From assembly GCA_018333075.1 (NCBI GenBank), contig BORH01000017.1, forward strand, positions 1-64,000: a DNA stretch of 64,000 nt. The letters run 5' to 3'. Numbering within the stretch: the first letter of the stretch is position 1; every line of letters starts with the position of its first letter. This document shows, piece after piece, positions 51,818 to 60,955 of this stretch. The stretch is from Heyndrickxia sporothermodurans (lineage in GTDB: Bacteria > Bacillota > Bacilli > Bacillales > Bacillaceae_C). Below the pieces are notes generated by a model. It did no database searches. It saw nothing but the letters and a program-made list of their open reading frames with translations, and was not told the origin of the DNA. Made by a program: the position numbers and the translations under genes.

Positions 51818-52723
51818 ATGGGGACGAGAGAGTCAATTGCCAAAAAAATCGCATGGATTAGTGTATGGAGTAATATTTTATTAACTTTAGGAAAAATGGT
51901 TATTGGCTGGTATTCACATAGTGATGCCGTTTTTGCTGATGGAATTCACTCCGCAGCAGATGTGTTTGCCTCTGTCATTGTACTTTTAGTTATAAAAATA
52001 GCGAATAAACCTGCAGATAAAGAACATCCCTACGGACATGGAAAAGCAGAGGTTATTGTTTCTGGTATTGTAGGTATACTGTTATTATTTGTCGCTATTT
52101 ATATTGTTTATGAAGGAATTACAGGTTTCTTCCATCCAATTGAAACACCAAATATTTTGGCGATGTGGATTGCCATTTTCTCATACATTTTCAAGGAAAT
52201 CTTATATCGCTCTTCCATGAAGGTAGCAAAAGCACAAAATAGCAAAGCCATTGAGGCGATTGCTTTCGATCATAAAGCAGATATTGTTGCTTCGATAGCT
52301 GCAGCTATTGGGGTTTTGTTATCCATCCTTGGGGATAAATTTGGAATTAGCCTTCTACTATATGGAGATAAAGTAGCAAGTATTTTTGTTGCCTTTTTAA
52401 TTTTTAGAATATCTAAAGAAATGCTTAGTGAAGCTTTTAACATTCTTCTTGAACGTAATATTGATTTAGAGACACTTCAAGATTTTGTAGCAATTATATC
52501 TAATTTTCAAGATGTAAAACGAATTGATAAAATACGGGCAAGAGATCACGGCCACTATATACTGGTCGATTTAAGAATTTCCATTGATCATAACAAGACA
52601 ATTAAGGAAGGTCATGACCTCGCTCGAGAAATTAAACTTGCTTTAATGGATAAATATGATAACATCCAAGAGGTTCTTATTCATTTAAATCCATACTACG
52701 CTCAGGTTGAGGAAGAAAAATAA
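51818..52723 (+). CDS. Cation diffusion facilitator (metal efflux) protein
   Basis: A 301-residue CDF transporter with six helices and a C-terminal cytosolic domain. The transport-site motifs are HSDAVFADGIHSAADVFAS in helix 2 and AIEAIAFDHKADIVAS in helix 5, with the HPYGHGKAE loop between. The DG..H/D..D form resembles the Mn2+-exporting MneP/MneS proteins of B. subtilis, so manganese or iron is the more likely substrate, though this is inference. The 204-base gap upstream may hold a metal regulator site; I could not recognise a clear MntR box. Confidence 0.9.
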   Translation: MGTRESIAKKIAWISVWSNILLTLGKMVIGWYSHSDAVFADGIHSAADVFASVIVLLVIKIANKPADKEHPYGHGKAEVIVSGIVGILLLFVAIYIVYEGITGFFHPIETPNILAMWIAIFSYIFKEILYRSSMKVAKAQNSKAIEAIAFDHKADIVASIAAAIGVLLSILGDKFGISLLLYGDKVASIFVAFLIFRISKEMLSEAFNILLERNIDLETLQDFVAIISNFQDVKRIDKIRARDHGHYILVDLRISIDHNKTIKEGHDLAREIKLALMDKYDNIQEVLIHLNPYYAQVEEEK

Positions 52724-52752
52724 AAACAAGACTTTTTCAGTCTTGTTTTTTT
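52722..52752. terminator. Bidirectional terminator
   Basis: AAAAACAAGACT pairs perfectly with AGTCTTGTTTTT, directly at the stop codon of the cation exporter, and serves the convergent fabH gene as well. Confidence 0.9.
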
Positions 52753-52758
52753 CTTTTA

Positions 52759-53742
52759 TCATTTAGGATCCCATTTAACAATCAACCCACAATGTGTGAG
52801 TCCACCACCAAAGCCATATAGAAGTAGTGTATCACCCTCTTTTACCTTCCCTTCTTTTAACCCTAAATGAAGGGCAAGTGGAATGGAAACGGATGATGTA
52901 TTCCCCATGTATTCCATGCTTGTTAATGTTTGATTTAAGGAAATGCCAGTTTTCTCACATACCGTCTCAATCATTCTTAAATTTGCACTATGTGGAATAA
53001 ACCAGTTCACTTCGTTTAAGGAGATCTGTGCATTTTTTAATAATTGCTCAATTCCAACAGGCAATGTACGCGCTACCCATTTATACACTTCTCGTCCATT
53101 TTGAACCATTTTTCCACTTTTCGATAGTTCCTTTCCAAACATCGTTTCAGAAAAATTCGCGCGGTATACATGCATTCCTCCCTCACCATTCGTTCCTACA
53201 TGGTGGGCAATGAAGCTTGGATTTTCTTCATCATATTCAACCAAAACAGCTGCTGCACCATCGCCAAAAAGAATACATGTTGATCGATCTTGATAATCAG
53301 TTGCTTTTGAGAGAGTTTCAGTTGCTACTACTAAAATTTTCTTATGAAGTCCTGATGTAATCAATCCATTCGCAACATGTAGCGCATAAGTAAAACCTGC
53401 ACATGTAGCATTTAAATCTATTGCTCCCGTTTGAGGAATTTGAAAATAATCTTGTATTTGACAAGCAACACTTGGAAAAACATAGTCTGGTGTTGTTGTA
53501 GATACAATAATAAAATCCACATCCTGCAAACTTTTATTATATGCCTCTTTTAAATTTTCAACTGCTTTAAAAGCAAGTGTTGAGGCAAACTCATTTGGCT
53601 CTGTGATACTTCTTTCTTTCATTCCTGTTCTTTGTACAATCCACTCATTATTTGTATCTACAAGCTTTTCTAAATCAGCATTTGTCATTTTTTTATCCGG
53701 TACATAGGTTCCTATGGATGTAATTCTTGCTTTCGAATTCAA
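52759..53742 (-). CDS. fabH: Beta-ketoacyl-ACP synthase III
   Basis: A 327-residue condensing enzyme that starts fatty-acid chains from acyl-CoA and malonyl-ACP. The active site is Cys114 in DLNATCAGFTYALHVANGL, with His in FIPHSANLRMIE and Asn in MGNTSSVSIPLAL. The length is normal. The start is a TTG at 53742, nine bases after AAGGAG. It stands alone, not beside fabF, so it is probably a second FabH like B. subtilis FabHB (YhfB), often linked to branched-chain primers. Neighbours give no further information. Confidence 0.92.
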   Translation of the reverse strand: MNSKARITSIGTYVPDKKMTNADLEKLVDTNNEWIVQRTGMKERSITEPNEFASTLAFKAVENLKEAYNKSLQDVDFIIVSTTTPDYVFPSVACQIQDYFQIPQTGAIDLNATCAGFTYALHVANGLITSGLHKKILVVATETLSKATDYQDRSTCILFGDGAAAVLVEYDEENPSFIAHHVGTNGEGGMHVYRANFSETMFGKELSKSGKMVQNGREVYKWVARTLPVGIEQLLKNAQISLNEVNWFIPHSANLRMIETVCEKTGISLNQTLTSMEYMGNTSSVSIPLALHLGLKEGKVKEGDTLLLYGFGGGLTHCGLIVKWDPK

Positions 53743-53901
53743 AAATATTCTCTCCTTTTTTATAACCTTATATTATTATCTAATATTAGTACCAGGTAAT
53801 AAATTTGTCAAATAATATTTTTGTAAAATTCAAGTAAATTAAAAGGGATTTTTCTTATATATATGGAATGAAAACTATTATTAAACAAAGGGGGTAAATC
53901 A

Positions 53902-55236
53902 ATGAGTAGAAATGATCAAGTCAAGCAACTGGTGAATTCTGATGAACATGCGATTTCTGCATGGAAACTGTTTTTTTCATTACCGATTTTATCGTGGGCA
54001 TTATACGATTTTGCAAATACCATATTTTCTTCGAACATCAACACCATTTTCTTTCCTTTATTTTTAGAGCATGCCATTGGTGGAGATGCAGTTATGAATC
54101 AAATTGCAAGTACTTTTATTTCATATGCTAATGCAACAGCTAGCTTTTTTTTAGTTATCTTTTCACCGTTATTTGGAACGACCATTGACCGGACAGGAAA
54201 AAAGAAAATTTGGATTATTTGGTTCACACTCATTACAGTGGCAGGTACTCTATCAATGGGAATTTTCGCTTATTATCAATTACCTGGTTTATGGTTTAAT
54301 TTACCTGTCTCACTCGTTCTCGTTATTATTTCATTTGTCATCGCGAAGTTTTTTTACCATTCAAGTCTTGTTTTCTACGATACGATGATTTCTGATTTAG
54401 CAACAAAATCTCAACTTCCTTTAATTTCTGGCTTCGGAGTGGCTGTTGGATATATTGGAACCCTGCTTGGCCTAGGGGTGTATCCTTTTGTCGGAGAGGA
54501 TCGTTATTATATTGCATTTCTTTTAACAGGTGCATTATTTTTTCTATTTGCACTCCCTCTCTTCTTTTTCACAAAGGAAAAAAAGAAGATTCAGACCGGT
54601 GCACCAGGAAGCTTTTTTTCAGGATATAAAGATATCGCAGCTACTTTTAAAGAAATGAAAAAGTACAAAGCTGTATTTACCTTTATGATTTCCTATTTCT
54701 TTCTCAATGACGCGATTTCAACTGCTATAGCTATGATGGCCATTTATACAAAAGCTGTCGTAGGCTTTACAACAGGGGAATTCATCTTACTTTACTTAGT
54801 ATCCACCGTTTCTAGCATTATCGGCTCATTCATCTTTGGATATATCACAAAAGCAGTGGGATCGAAAAAAGCCGTATTATATGTTGGAATATTAATGTGC
54901 CTCGCTCTTCTTATCGGCAGTGTGGCTACAGCTAAATCAATGTTCTGGGTTGCTGGAAGCATGTTTGGAATCAGCCTCGGTGCCATGTGGGTCACGTCTC
55001 GAACCTATATCGTTGAACTAAGTCCTGAAAATAAACGCGGACAATTTTTCGGATTATTTGCCTTTTCCGGTAAAGTATCCTCCATTATTGGTCCTCTTCT
55101 TTACGGATCAATTACGTGGGCATTTGCCAGTTACGGTAATTTAGCTAGTCGAATGGCTATGGGATCCCTAATTATTATGACGTTTATCGGGATATTGGTA
55201 CTTTTGAGGGTGAAACCTTCGAGGGAGCTACTATAA
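53902..55236 (+). CDS. MFS transporter, UMF1/Atg22-like
   Basis: A 444-residue major facilitator of the UMF1 family, related to yeast vacuolar Atg22 amino-acid exporters. The opening SLPILSWALYDFANTIFSSNINTIFFPLFLEHAIGG, the loop FGTTIDRTGKKKIWIIWF and the second-half block LGAMWVTSRTYIVELSPENKRGQFFGLFAFSGKVSSIIGPLLYG are typical. Eleven to twelve helices are present. AAGGGGGTAAATCA precedes the ATG. It is a single gene followed by a terminator and then the 714-base repeat array. Substrate unknown. Confidence 0.88.
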   Translation: MSRNDQVKQLVNSDEHAISAWKLFFSLPILSWALYDFANTIFSSNINTIFFPLFLEHAIGGDAVMNQIASTFISYANATASFFLVIFSPLFGTTIDRTGKKKIWIIWFTLITVAGTLSMGIFAYYQLPGLWFNLPVSLVLVIISFVIAKFFYHSSLVFYDTMISDLATKSQLPLISGFGVAVGYIGTLLGLGVYPFVGEDRYYIAFLLTGALFFLFALPLFFFTKEKKKIQTGAPGSFFSGYKDIAATFKEMKKYKAVFTFMISYFFLNDAISTAIAMMAIYTKAVVGFTTGEFILLYLVSTVSSIIGSFIFGYITKAVGSKKAVLYVGILMCLALLIGSVATAKSMFWVAGSMFGISLGAMWVTSRTYIVELSPENKRGQFFGLFAFSGKVSSIIGPLLYGSITWAFASYGNLASRMAMGSLIIMTFIGILVLLRVKPSRELL

Positions 55237-55258
55237 TATTTTCATCTGTTAGCATCGA

Positions 55259-55288
55259 GACCATTTAGAAAATTCAAATGGTCTTTTT
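55259..55288 (+). terminator. Terminator of the UMF1-type gene
   Basis: GACCATTT pairs perfectly with AAATGGTC and is followed by TTTTTC. It lies ahead of the repeat array, so the array is not simply an extended 3' untranslated region. Confidence 0.88.
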
Positions 55289-55309
55289 CGTGAAGTTTAT
55301 CATCTTATT

Positions 55310-56023
55310 TGGAGCGTTAGCTCATTAATTCCGAGCATGATTCCTCTTTTTGGGCGTTCGTTCCCTTTTTTCGGGCGTTGGACTCTCTTTTTCGGGCGTT
55401 AGCCCATTATTTTCGGGCGTCATTCTCTTTTTGGGCGTTCGCTCCCTTTTTTCGGGCGTTGAACTCTCTTTTTTGGGCGTTGAACTCTCTTTTTCGGGCG
55501 TTAGCCCATTATTTTCGGGCGTCATTCTCTTTTTGGGCGTTCGTTCCCTTTTTTCGGGCGTTGAACTCTCTTTTTCGGGCGTTAGCCCATTATTTTCGGG
55601 CGTCATTCTCTTTTTGGGCGTTCGTTCCCTTGTTTCAGGCGTTGAACTCTCTTTTTCGGGCGTTAGCCCATTAATTCCGGGCATGATTCCTCTCTTTGGG
55701 CGTTCGCTCCCTTTTTTCAGGCGTTGAACTCCCTTTTTCGGGCGTTAGCCCATTATTTTCGGGCGTCATTCCTCTTTTTGGGCGTTCGCTCCCTTTTTTC
55801 TGGCGTTGAACTCCCTTTTTCGGGCGTTAGCCCATTATTTTCGGGCGTCATTCTCTTTTTGGGCGTTCGTTCCCTTTTTTCAGGCGTTGAACTCTCTTTT
55901 TCGGGCGTTAGCCCATTATTTTCGGGCGTCATTCCTCTTTCGGGGCGTTCGCTCCCTTTTTTCGGGCGTTGAACTCTCTTTTTCGGGCATTAGTCCGTTA
56001 ATTTCGGGCGTTATTCCTCTTTA
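55310..56023. repeat. Tandem array of about 34 units of about 21 bp (GGGCGTT type)
   Basis: The gap between the UMF1 and NERD genes is filled by units with the core TTCGGGCGTT. Four unit types follow in order (ending AGCCCATTATT, CATTCTCTTTT, CGTTCCCTTTTT and GAACTCTCTTT), giving a higher-order repeat of about 82 bases present about eight to nine times. The first type contains GGGC-GTTA-GCCC, a tiny hairpin. Outer copies are more degenerate, as expected of unequal exchange. Frames through it stay open but lack ribosome sites. Confidence 0.9.
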
Positions 56024-56171
56024 TTAGCGATTACTTACAATTTCGTTGCGTTCTGTTCTATCACAAAATCAAATACGTTTTGTTTAGTAACTTTTTAATA
56101 AAATACGATAATTTGAAGGAAATTTTCTTTTCATAGAGAAGATAATCTAGATTAAGTTTATAGGAGTGATT

Positions 56172-57161
56172 ATGTTGATAGTAAAACCTTTAACTATTCC
56201 ATTTAAGATACTGATGGATTCCGCATTATTAAATCGTCTTCCTCAGCATCATAGTAAGATACGCTTTATAGAGGATGATTTAACAAGACGAAAAGTGGGC
56301 TTTCGTGGGGAACAAACTTTACTTTACCATTTAGGTTTTTTAAAAGATGATCATTACCTTATCTTCTTTGATCTTCGCCTACAATTTGAAGAATATTTCT
56401 TTCAAATTGACACACTTATACTAACTCCACACTTTATTCTCATTATCGAGGTGAAAAACTTTTCTGGTACTTTAATATTCGAAAAGCATTCTGGCCAGTT
56501 TATCCGAATCTATCAAAATAAAGAAGAAAGTTTTCCAAATCCGTTATTTCAAGTTCAAAGACATCACTTCCTTTTAGAAAACTTGTTCAAACAGAAAAAT
56601 CTACCTACAATACCCATCGAGCATATCGTTGTCATTAGTAATTCCTCTACCTATATTAAGACCCCTTCAGATAATCTACAACTATATGAAAAAGTGCTTC
56701 ATTCAGAAAAAATTATCCACAAGATAGACCAACTAAGCAGAAAACATAGCCAAATAAAATTAAAGTCTTCATCTTTGAAAAAGATTAGTCAGTTTTTACT
56801 TCAAAACCATATTCCTGTTACACCTAGTATACTCGAACTATTTGAAATACAGAGAGAAGAAGTCATTAAAGGAATTCAGTGTTCTTCTTGTAAAAAATTT
56901 ACGATGATTCGCAAGCACGGAAAATGGAGCTGTCCTTTTTGTCTAGCCCAATCGAAAAACGCTCATGAACAAGCGATCCTTGATTACCTTCTTTTAATTG
57001 AACCAACCATTACCAATAAAAAATGTCAGGATTTTATTCTCCTTTCCAATCGAAAAATAGTTACTAACCTCCTAACAGCATTAAATCTTCCCTTCTCCGG
57101 TAAGGACAGATATAGAAAATATCACCTCCCTCCCGTCGAATATTTTCAAGATACAATATGA
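56172..57161 (+). CDS. NERD-domain protein with C-terminal zinc ribbon
   Basis: A 329-residue protein. The N-terminal NERD (nuclease-related) domain shows RRKVGFRGEQTLLYHL, then QIDTLILTPHFILIIEVKNFSGTL, which has the D...E.K residues of restriction-endonuclease-like folds. A helical middle precedes a zinc ribbon with four cysteines (IQCSSCKKFTMI and WSCPFCLAQ). Such proteins are thought to act on DNA but few are characterised. The ATG at 56172 follows TAGGAG; a GTG at 56166 lies in the same frame. Its last codons overlap a palindrome that probably belongs to the next operon. Confidence 0.88.
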   Translation: MLIVKPLTIPFKILMDSALLNRLPQHHSKIRFIEDDLTRRKVGFRGEQTLLYHLGFLKDDHYLIFFDLRLQFEEYFFQIDTLILTPHFILIIEVKNFSGTLIFEKHSGQFIRIYQNKEESFPNPLFQVQRHHFLLENLFKQKNLPTIPIEHIVVISNSSTYIKTPSDNLQLYEKVLHSEKIIHKIDQLSRKHSQIKLKSSSLKKISQFLLQNHIPVTPSILELFEIQREEVIKGIQCSSCKKFTMIRKHGKWSCPFCLAQSKNAHEQAILDYLLLIEPTITNKKCQDFILLSNRKIVTNLLTALNLPFSGKDRYRKYHLPPVEYFQDTI

Positions 57162-57186
57162 CATTTGTCATCTCATTTTCATGACA
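57158..57186 (+). promoter_or_regulatory. Candidate operator of the yvfRSTU-like operon
   Basis: A perfect 14-base palindrome, ATGACATTTGTCAT (57158-57171), overlaps the NERD stop codon, and another ATGACA follows at 57181-57186. NarL-type regulators such as YvfU bind short inverted repeats upstream of their own operon, so this is a reasonable autoregulatory site. Confidence 0.45.
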
Positions 57187-57252
57187 CCCCATACTTATAC
57201 TGCAATTCCATAATTTATAAAATATAACTATCAGTTACGGAGGTGTTGGAAA

Positions 57253-58152
57253 ATGCAAGAAGTTGTGAGTGTAAAAAATGTAACTAAGTCATTTCATAAT
57301 AAACAAGCAGTGAAAAATGCTTCATTTTCAATTAAAAAAGGGGAAGTCGTCGCCATTCTTGGTCCGAACGGTGCTGGAAAGACGACTACGATTTCAATGA
57401 TGCTAGGTTTGTTAAGACCAACATCTGGTGAAATTCAATTATTCAATCAACACCCAAATGAAAAAAAGGTTCGTGAACAAATTGGAATTATGCTTCAAGA
57501 AGTAAGTGTTATGCATGGTTTAAAAGTCCGCGAGCTACTAGAATTAGTACGTCAATATTACCCAAATCCGTTATCACTTAAAGAGCTTATATCGTATACA
57601 GGTTTAACTGAAGCTGATCTTAAAACCCGTGCTGAAAAATTATCAGGCGGTCAAAAACGTCGATTAAGCTTTGCATTAGCACTAGCCGGAAATCCAGAAT
57701 TAATTATTTTAGATGAACCGACAGTAGGAATGGATATTACATCACGCAATCGATTTTGGCAAACCATTCAAGAGCTAGCTGCTAAGGGGAAAACAATTAT
57801 TTTTACTACCCACTATCTTCAAGAAGCAGATGATATTGCCCAAAGAATTATCTTATTTAACAAAGGGAGCATTATTGCGGATGGTACTCCTTCTGAAATA
57901 AAAGCTAGACTCACTAATCAATATGTATCATTTCATTCAAATTCAGGAGCTATTAATAAACTATACGGTTATTCTGTTGTTTCACATGTATTCGAAAAAA
58001 ATAATCGATTCTTTGTTCAAACAGATAACACTGATGCAGTATTAGCCCTATTATTCAAAGAAAACATTGGAGCATACAATATTCAAATTGAACAAGGGAA
58101 ATTAGAAGAAGCTTTTGAGCAACTGACAACAGAGCACAAGGAGGTTATATAA
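57253..58152 (+). CDS. yvfR: ABC transporter ATP-binding protein (YvfR-like)
   Basis: A 299-residue exporter ATPase. Walker A is [14 protein letters not shown], signature [19 protein letters not shown] and Walker [13 protein letters not shown], with the switch histidine in [11 protein letters not shown]. It works with the ABC-2 permease next to it, exporting probably an antibiotic or lipid. GGAGGTG precedes the ATG. Order ATPase, permease, histidine kinase, regulator matches B. subtilis yvfRSTU, related to the linearmycin-resistance system lnrJKLMN. Co-transcribed with the following three genes. Confidence 0.92.
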   Translation: MQEVVSVKNVTKSFHNKQAVKNASFSIKKGEVVAILGPNGAGKTTTISMMLGLLRPTSGEIQLFNQHPNEKKVREQIGIMLQEVSVMHGLKVRELLELVRQYYPNPLSLKELISYTGLTEADLKTRAEKLSGGQKRRLSFALALAGNPELIILDEPTVGMDITSRNRFWQTIQELAAKGKTIIFTTHYLQEADDIAQRIILFNKGSIIADGTPSEIKARLTNQYVSFHSNSGAINKLYGYSVVSHVFEKNNRFFVQTDNTDAVLALLFKENIGAYNIQIEQGKLEEAFEQLTTEHKEVI

Positions 58153-58890
58153 ATGAAATTAATTGGTCTACAATGTAAAGCAGAGATATTAAGAGTTTTA
58201 CGAAATCCTTATTTCGTCTTTTGGTCCTTACTCATGCCTATCGTGTTTTATTTTATTTTTACAAAGGTGGTAAACACAGATGCTGCTGATCAAGGGCAAT
58301 GGCAGGCACATTATTTAATGTCTATGACAGCATTCAGCGTAATGGGTTCGTCAATCATGACACTCGGTATTCGCATGGTACAGGAAAAATCACAAGGATG
58401 GTCAACATTTATGAGACTAACCCCGCTTCCTGACTCCATTTATTTCTTAGGACAAATGATTGGTCAATCAATCATTCATGTGCTTTCTATTACCGTAATA
58501 TTTATTGCAGGAGCAATTATTAATGGGGTTTCCTTATCTGCCTTTGAATGGATTATGAGTGGACTTTGGATTTTAATTGGTTCAATACCATTCCTTGCAC
58601 TTGGTACATTAATTGGTGCAATGAAGAAGGTAGAGACTGCCGCAGGAGTGAGCAATGTTCTATATATGGTTTTAGCCGTTGCAGGTGGAATGTGGATGCC
58701 TTTAGAAGTCATGCCAAAGGTCATGCAGTCTATTGGAAAATGGCTTCCTTCTTATAATTTTGGAAATGGAGCCTGGGAAATTGTTCGCGGTCAATTACCT
58801 AGTTGGAAAAATATTATAATTTTATTCGGCTATTTGATCATTTTCATGCTACTATCAAAATATGTAAGAAGAAAACAAGAAGCGGTGTGA
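58153..58890 (+). CDS. yvfS: ABC-2 permease (YvfS-like)
   Basis: A 245-residue membrane protein with six predicted helices. The ABC-2 pattern reads ILRVLRNPYFVFWSLLMPIVFYFIFTKVV, then MRLTPLPDSIYFLGQMIGQSIIHVLSITVIFIAGAIINGVSLSAFEW and GGMWMPLEVMPKVMQSIGKWLPSYNFGNG. Its ATG immediately follows the ATPase stop codon with no gap, and GGAGG lies within the end of the ATPase gene. It forms the membrane part of the exporter; substrate not determined. Confidence 0.9.
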   Translation: MKLIGLQCKAEILRVLRNPYFVFWSLLMPIVFYFIFTKVVNTDAADQGQWQAHYLMSMTAFSVMGSSIMTLGIRMVQEKSQGWSTFMRLTPLPDSIYFLGQMIGQSIIHVLSITVIFIAGAIINGVSLSAFEWIMSGLWILIGSIPFLALGTLIGAMKKVETAAGVSNVLYMVLAVAGGMWMPLEVMPKVMQSIGKWLPSYNFGNGAWEIVRGQLPSWKNIIILFGYLIIFMLLSKYVRRKQEAV

Positions 58891-58896
58891 TCATAA

Positions 58897-60033
58897 ATGA
58901 AAAAAAGCAAACTTAGAAACATTGAGATATTCCCTAAAAAATACGGTTTCTTTCCGTACATGTTTCTAATCTATCTAAGCTTGCCTATCTTATATATATC
59001 CCATCAGACAGGCTTTAAAAGAATATTTGGCTTCGTCTTATTGGGTGTGTTTCTAGTAACCTATCGACAATTATATTGTACGATGCAAAAAAAATCGTAT
59101 TCTTACTGGCTTGCCATCCAAATGATTATCGTTTTCTATTTTAGTATGGCCTATGATCCAAATCTATTGTTTATGGGATTTTTCCCTGCAAATTTTATCG
59201 GCTGGTATAATGACAACAAAAAAATAAAAATTGCTTTACTTTGTTTTACTGTGATCGAGCTTGTACCGGCTTATTATCATGGCTTATTCTTTTCAAAGAG
59301 TGCGTTCTATTTTTTACCGTTTCTAGTTATTATGTTTTTATCACCATTTGGCATCCGCTCAATGAACAAACGAATGGAGCTTGAAAAACAGCTGGATCAA
59401 GCTAATGAAAAAATTAAAGAGCTAGTAAAGCGGGAGGAACGTACACGAATTGCCCGAGATTTACATGACACACTCGGACACACTCTTTCTCTTATTACTT
59501 TAAAAAGTCAGCTTGTTGAAAAATTAACAAAGATCGATCCTGATCGTGCGCAAATGGAGGCTAAAGAAATTCAAAATACCTCTAGATCAGCCTTAAAGCA
59601 GGTTCGTGAGCTTGTTTCTAATATGCGTGCCATTACCATTGCGGAAGAGCTTATTCAGGTTCAGGAAATTTTAGAGGCTGCAGGTATCTCATATTATTAT
59701 CAAGGCTCAACCGAATTAACGGAGATACCTCCACTGTCTCAAAATATTATTAGCATGTGTTTACGTGAAGCAGTAACAAATATCGTCAAGCATAGTAAAG
59801 CTAAAAACTGCTCCATTACAATCTTGAAGTCTACAAAACATGTACAATTCATCGTCAAAGATGATGGGGTTGGCTTAAATAATATGAACTCGAATGGAAA
59901 TGGCCTAAAAGGGATGGAGGAAAGACTGAGTCTCATAGATGGAGAGTTTAATATAACCCATAATAAAGGCACAAGTTTAGAAATAAAAATACCTATTATT
60001 CAAAAACTAGAGAAGGAAGGCGCAGTCATTTGA
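58897..60033 (+). CDS. yvfT: DesK/LnrJ-type sensor histidine kinase (YvfT-like)
   Basis: A 378-residue kinase of the HisKA_3 type. An N-terminal region with four to five helices (PYMFLIYLSLPILYISHQTG, then VFLVTYRQLY) lies before the H-box EERTRIARDLHDTLGHTLSLITLKSQL and the HATPase motif NGNGLKGMEERLSL. The membrane-embedded sensor without an external domain is typical of kinases paired with ABC exporters. It is six bases after the permease stop and overlaps the regulator gene by four bases, so it is strictly co-expressed. Confidence 0.92.
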   Translation: MKKSKLRNIEIFPKKYGFFPYMFLIYLSLPILYISHQTGFKRIFGFVLLGVFLVTYRQLYCTMQKKSYSYWLAIQMIIVFYFSMAYDPNLLFMGFFPANFIGWYNDNKKIKIALLCFTVIELVPAYYHGLFFSKSAFYFLPFLVIMFLSPFGIRSMNKRMELEKQLDQANEKIKELVKREERTRIARDLHDTLGHTLSLITLKSQLVEKLTKIDPDRAQMEAKEIQNTSRSALKQVRELVSNMRAITIAEELIQVQEILEAAGISYYYQGSTELTEIPPLSQNIISMCLREAVTNIVKHSKAKNCSITILKSTKHVQFIVKDDGVGLNNMNSNGNGLKGMEERLSLIDGEFNITHNKGTSLEIKIPIIQKLEKEGAVI

Positions 60034-60632
60034 TAAGAATTTTTATAGCTGAGGATCAGCGCATGCTTCTTGGGGCTCTAGGTTCTCTGCTTAACCTTGA
60101 AGAAGACATGGAGGTCATTGGCCAAGCGACAAATGGAGAGGAGGCACTCACTTCTATATTAAAGCTTGACCCCGATATTTGTTTAATGGACATTGAAATG
60201 CCTGTAAAAAACGGACTCGAAATCGCTGAAACGTTAAAAAAATTGAAGCATTCCTCTAAAATTATTATTCTTACTACATTTGCGAGACCTGGATACTTTG
60301 AACGGGCCGTTAAAATTGGGATTGATGGATATTTGTTAAAGGATGGGTCGATTGAAGAGCTGTCTGATGCCATTCGCAAAGTCATCTCTGGAAAACGTAT
60401 TTTTAGTCAGGAATTGATGTTCGATATTATTACAGAAGAAAATCCGTTAACTCCTCGTGAGCAAGAAATATTAAAACTAGCAGCTGAAGGAAAAACAACA
60501 AAGGAAATCACAGCAATCCTGTACCTATCATCTGGTACCGTCCGAAACTACATTTCTGAAATTATTCAAAAGCTTGATGCAAAAAATAGAATGGAAGCGG
60601 TCAGTATCGCACAAAACAAAGGCTGGATTTGA
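60030..60632 (+). CDS. yvfU: NarL/LuxR-type response regulator (YvfU-like)
   Basis: A 200-residue regulator. The receiver domain has the acidic residues in IAEDQRM, the phospho-acceptor Asp in DICLMDIEMPVKNGLE and the conserved Lys in GYLLKDGSIEEL. The LuxR HTH is LTPREQEILKLAAEGKTTKEITAILYLSSGTVRNYISEIIQKL. The start is a TTG that shares bases with the kinase stop, with AAGGAAGG upstream. It is expected to activate the yvfR-yvfS exporter operon when the kinase senses a membrane-active compound. Confidence 0.92.
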   Translation: MIRIFIAEDQRMLLGALGSLLNLEEDMEVIGQATNGEEALTSILKLDPDICLMDIEMPVKNGLEIAETLKKLKHSSKIIILTTFARPGYFERAVKIGIDGYLLKDGSIEELSDAIRKVISGKRIFSQELMFDIITEENPLTPREQEILKLAAEGKTTKEITAILYLSSGTVRNYISEIIQKLDAKNRMEAVSIAQNKGWI

Positions 60633-60727
60633 TTTTGTGTAGAAACGACGATTCGGGGCAATAACAACCATTTTACTTATCGCCCGCATACTCTAAAGTA
60701 AAGAAATTTATTTTGGAGGTGACTATT

Positions 60728-60886
60728 ATGCTTTGGCTAATTATCATTATAGTAGGTGTCGTATCACTTGCTGGATTTTTGGATTATAGAGATAATAAAA
60801 TTAAGAACATCAAAACAAAGATAAATAGAGTAGAGGAAAGTCATTCCTTAATGATGGGAGACAATCAGTATACAAATGACGGATAA
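60728..60886 (+). CDS. Small membrane protein, 52 residues
   Basis: A 52-residue gene that is easily missed because of its length. GGAGGTG stands seven bases before the ATG and a strong terminator follows its stop codon. The protein begins with a single membrane helix (MLWLIIIIVGVVSLAGFLDY) and continues as a basic then polar tail (RDNKIKNIKTKINRVEES). It lies 95 bases after the yvfU-like gene in the same direction and before any terminator, so it may be the last gene of that operon or have its own promoter. I do not recognise a family. Confidence 0.75.
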   Translation: MLWLIIIIVGVVSLAGFLDYRDNKIKNIKTKINRVEESHSLMMGDNQYTNDG

Positions 60887-60895
60887 CTCAAAATA

Positions 60896-60941
60896 AAAAC
60901 TAACGATCCTTTAAACTCTTGGAAAGGTCGTTAGTTTTTTA
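60896..60941 (+). terminator. Terminator after the small membrane gene
   Basis: AAAACTAACGATCCTTT pairs with AAAGGTCGTTAGTTTT (one bulged base) and is followed by TTAAG. It also lies 15 bases before the end of the convergent zinc-ribbon gene and can serve both. Confidence 0.9.
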
Positions 60942-60955
60942 AGTTTTTCTTTTGG

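Noticed and set aside
55325-56027. Open frames across the 55-kb array, encoding TPEKRERTPKKR-like or FSGVSPLFSGV-like repeats
   Set aside because: Same cause as above: short tandem repeats with no stop codons in some frames, no ribosome site and no supporting context.
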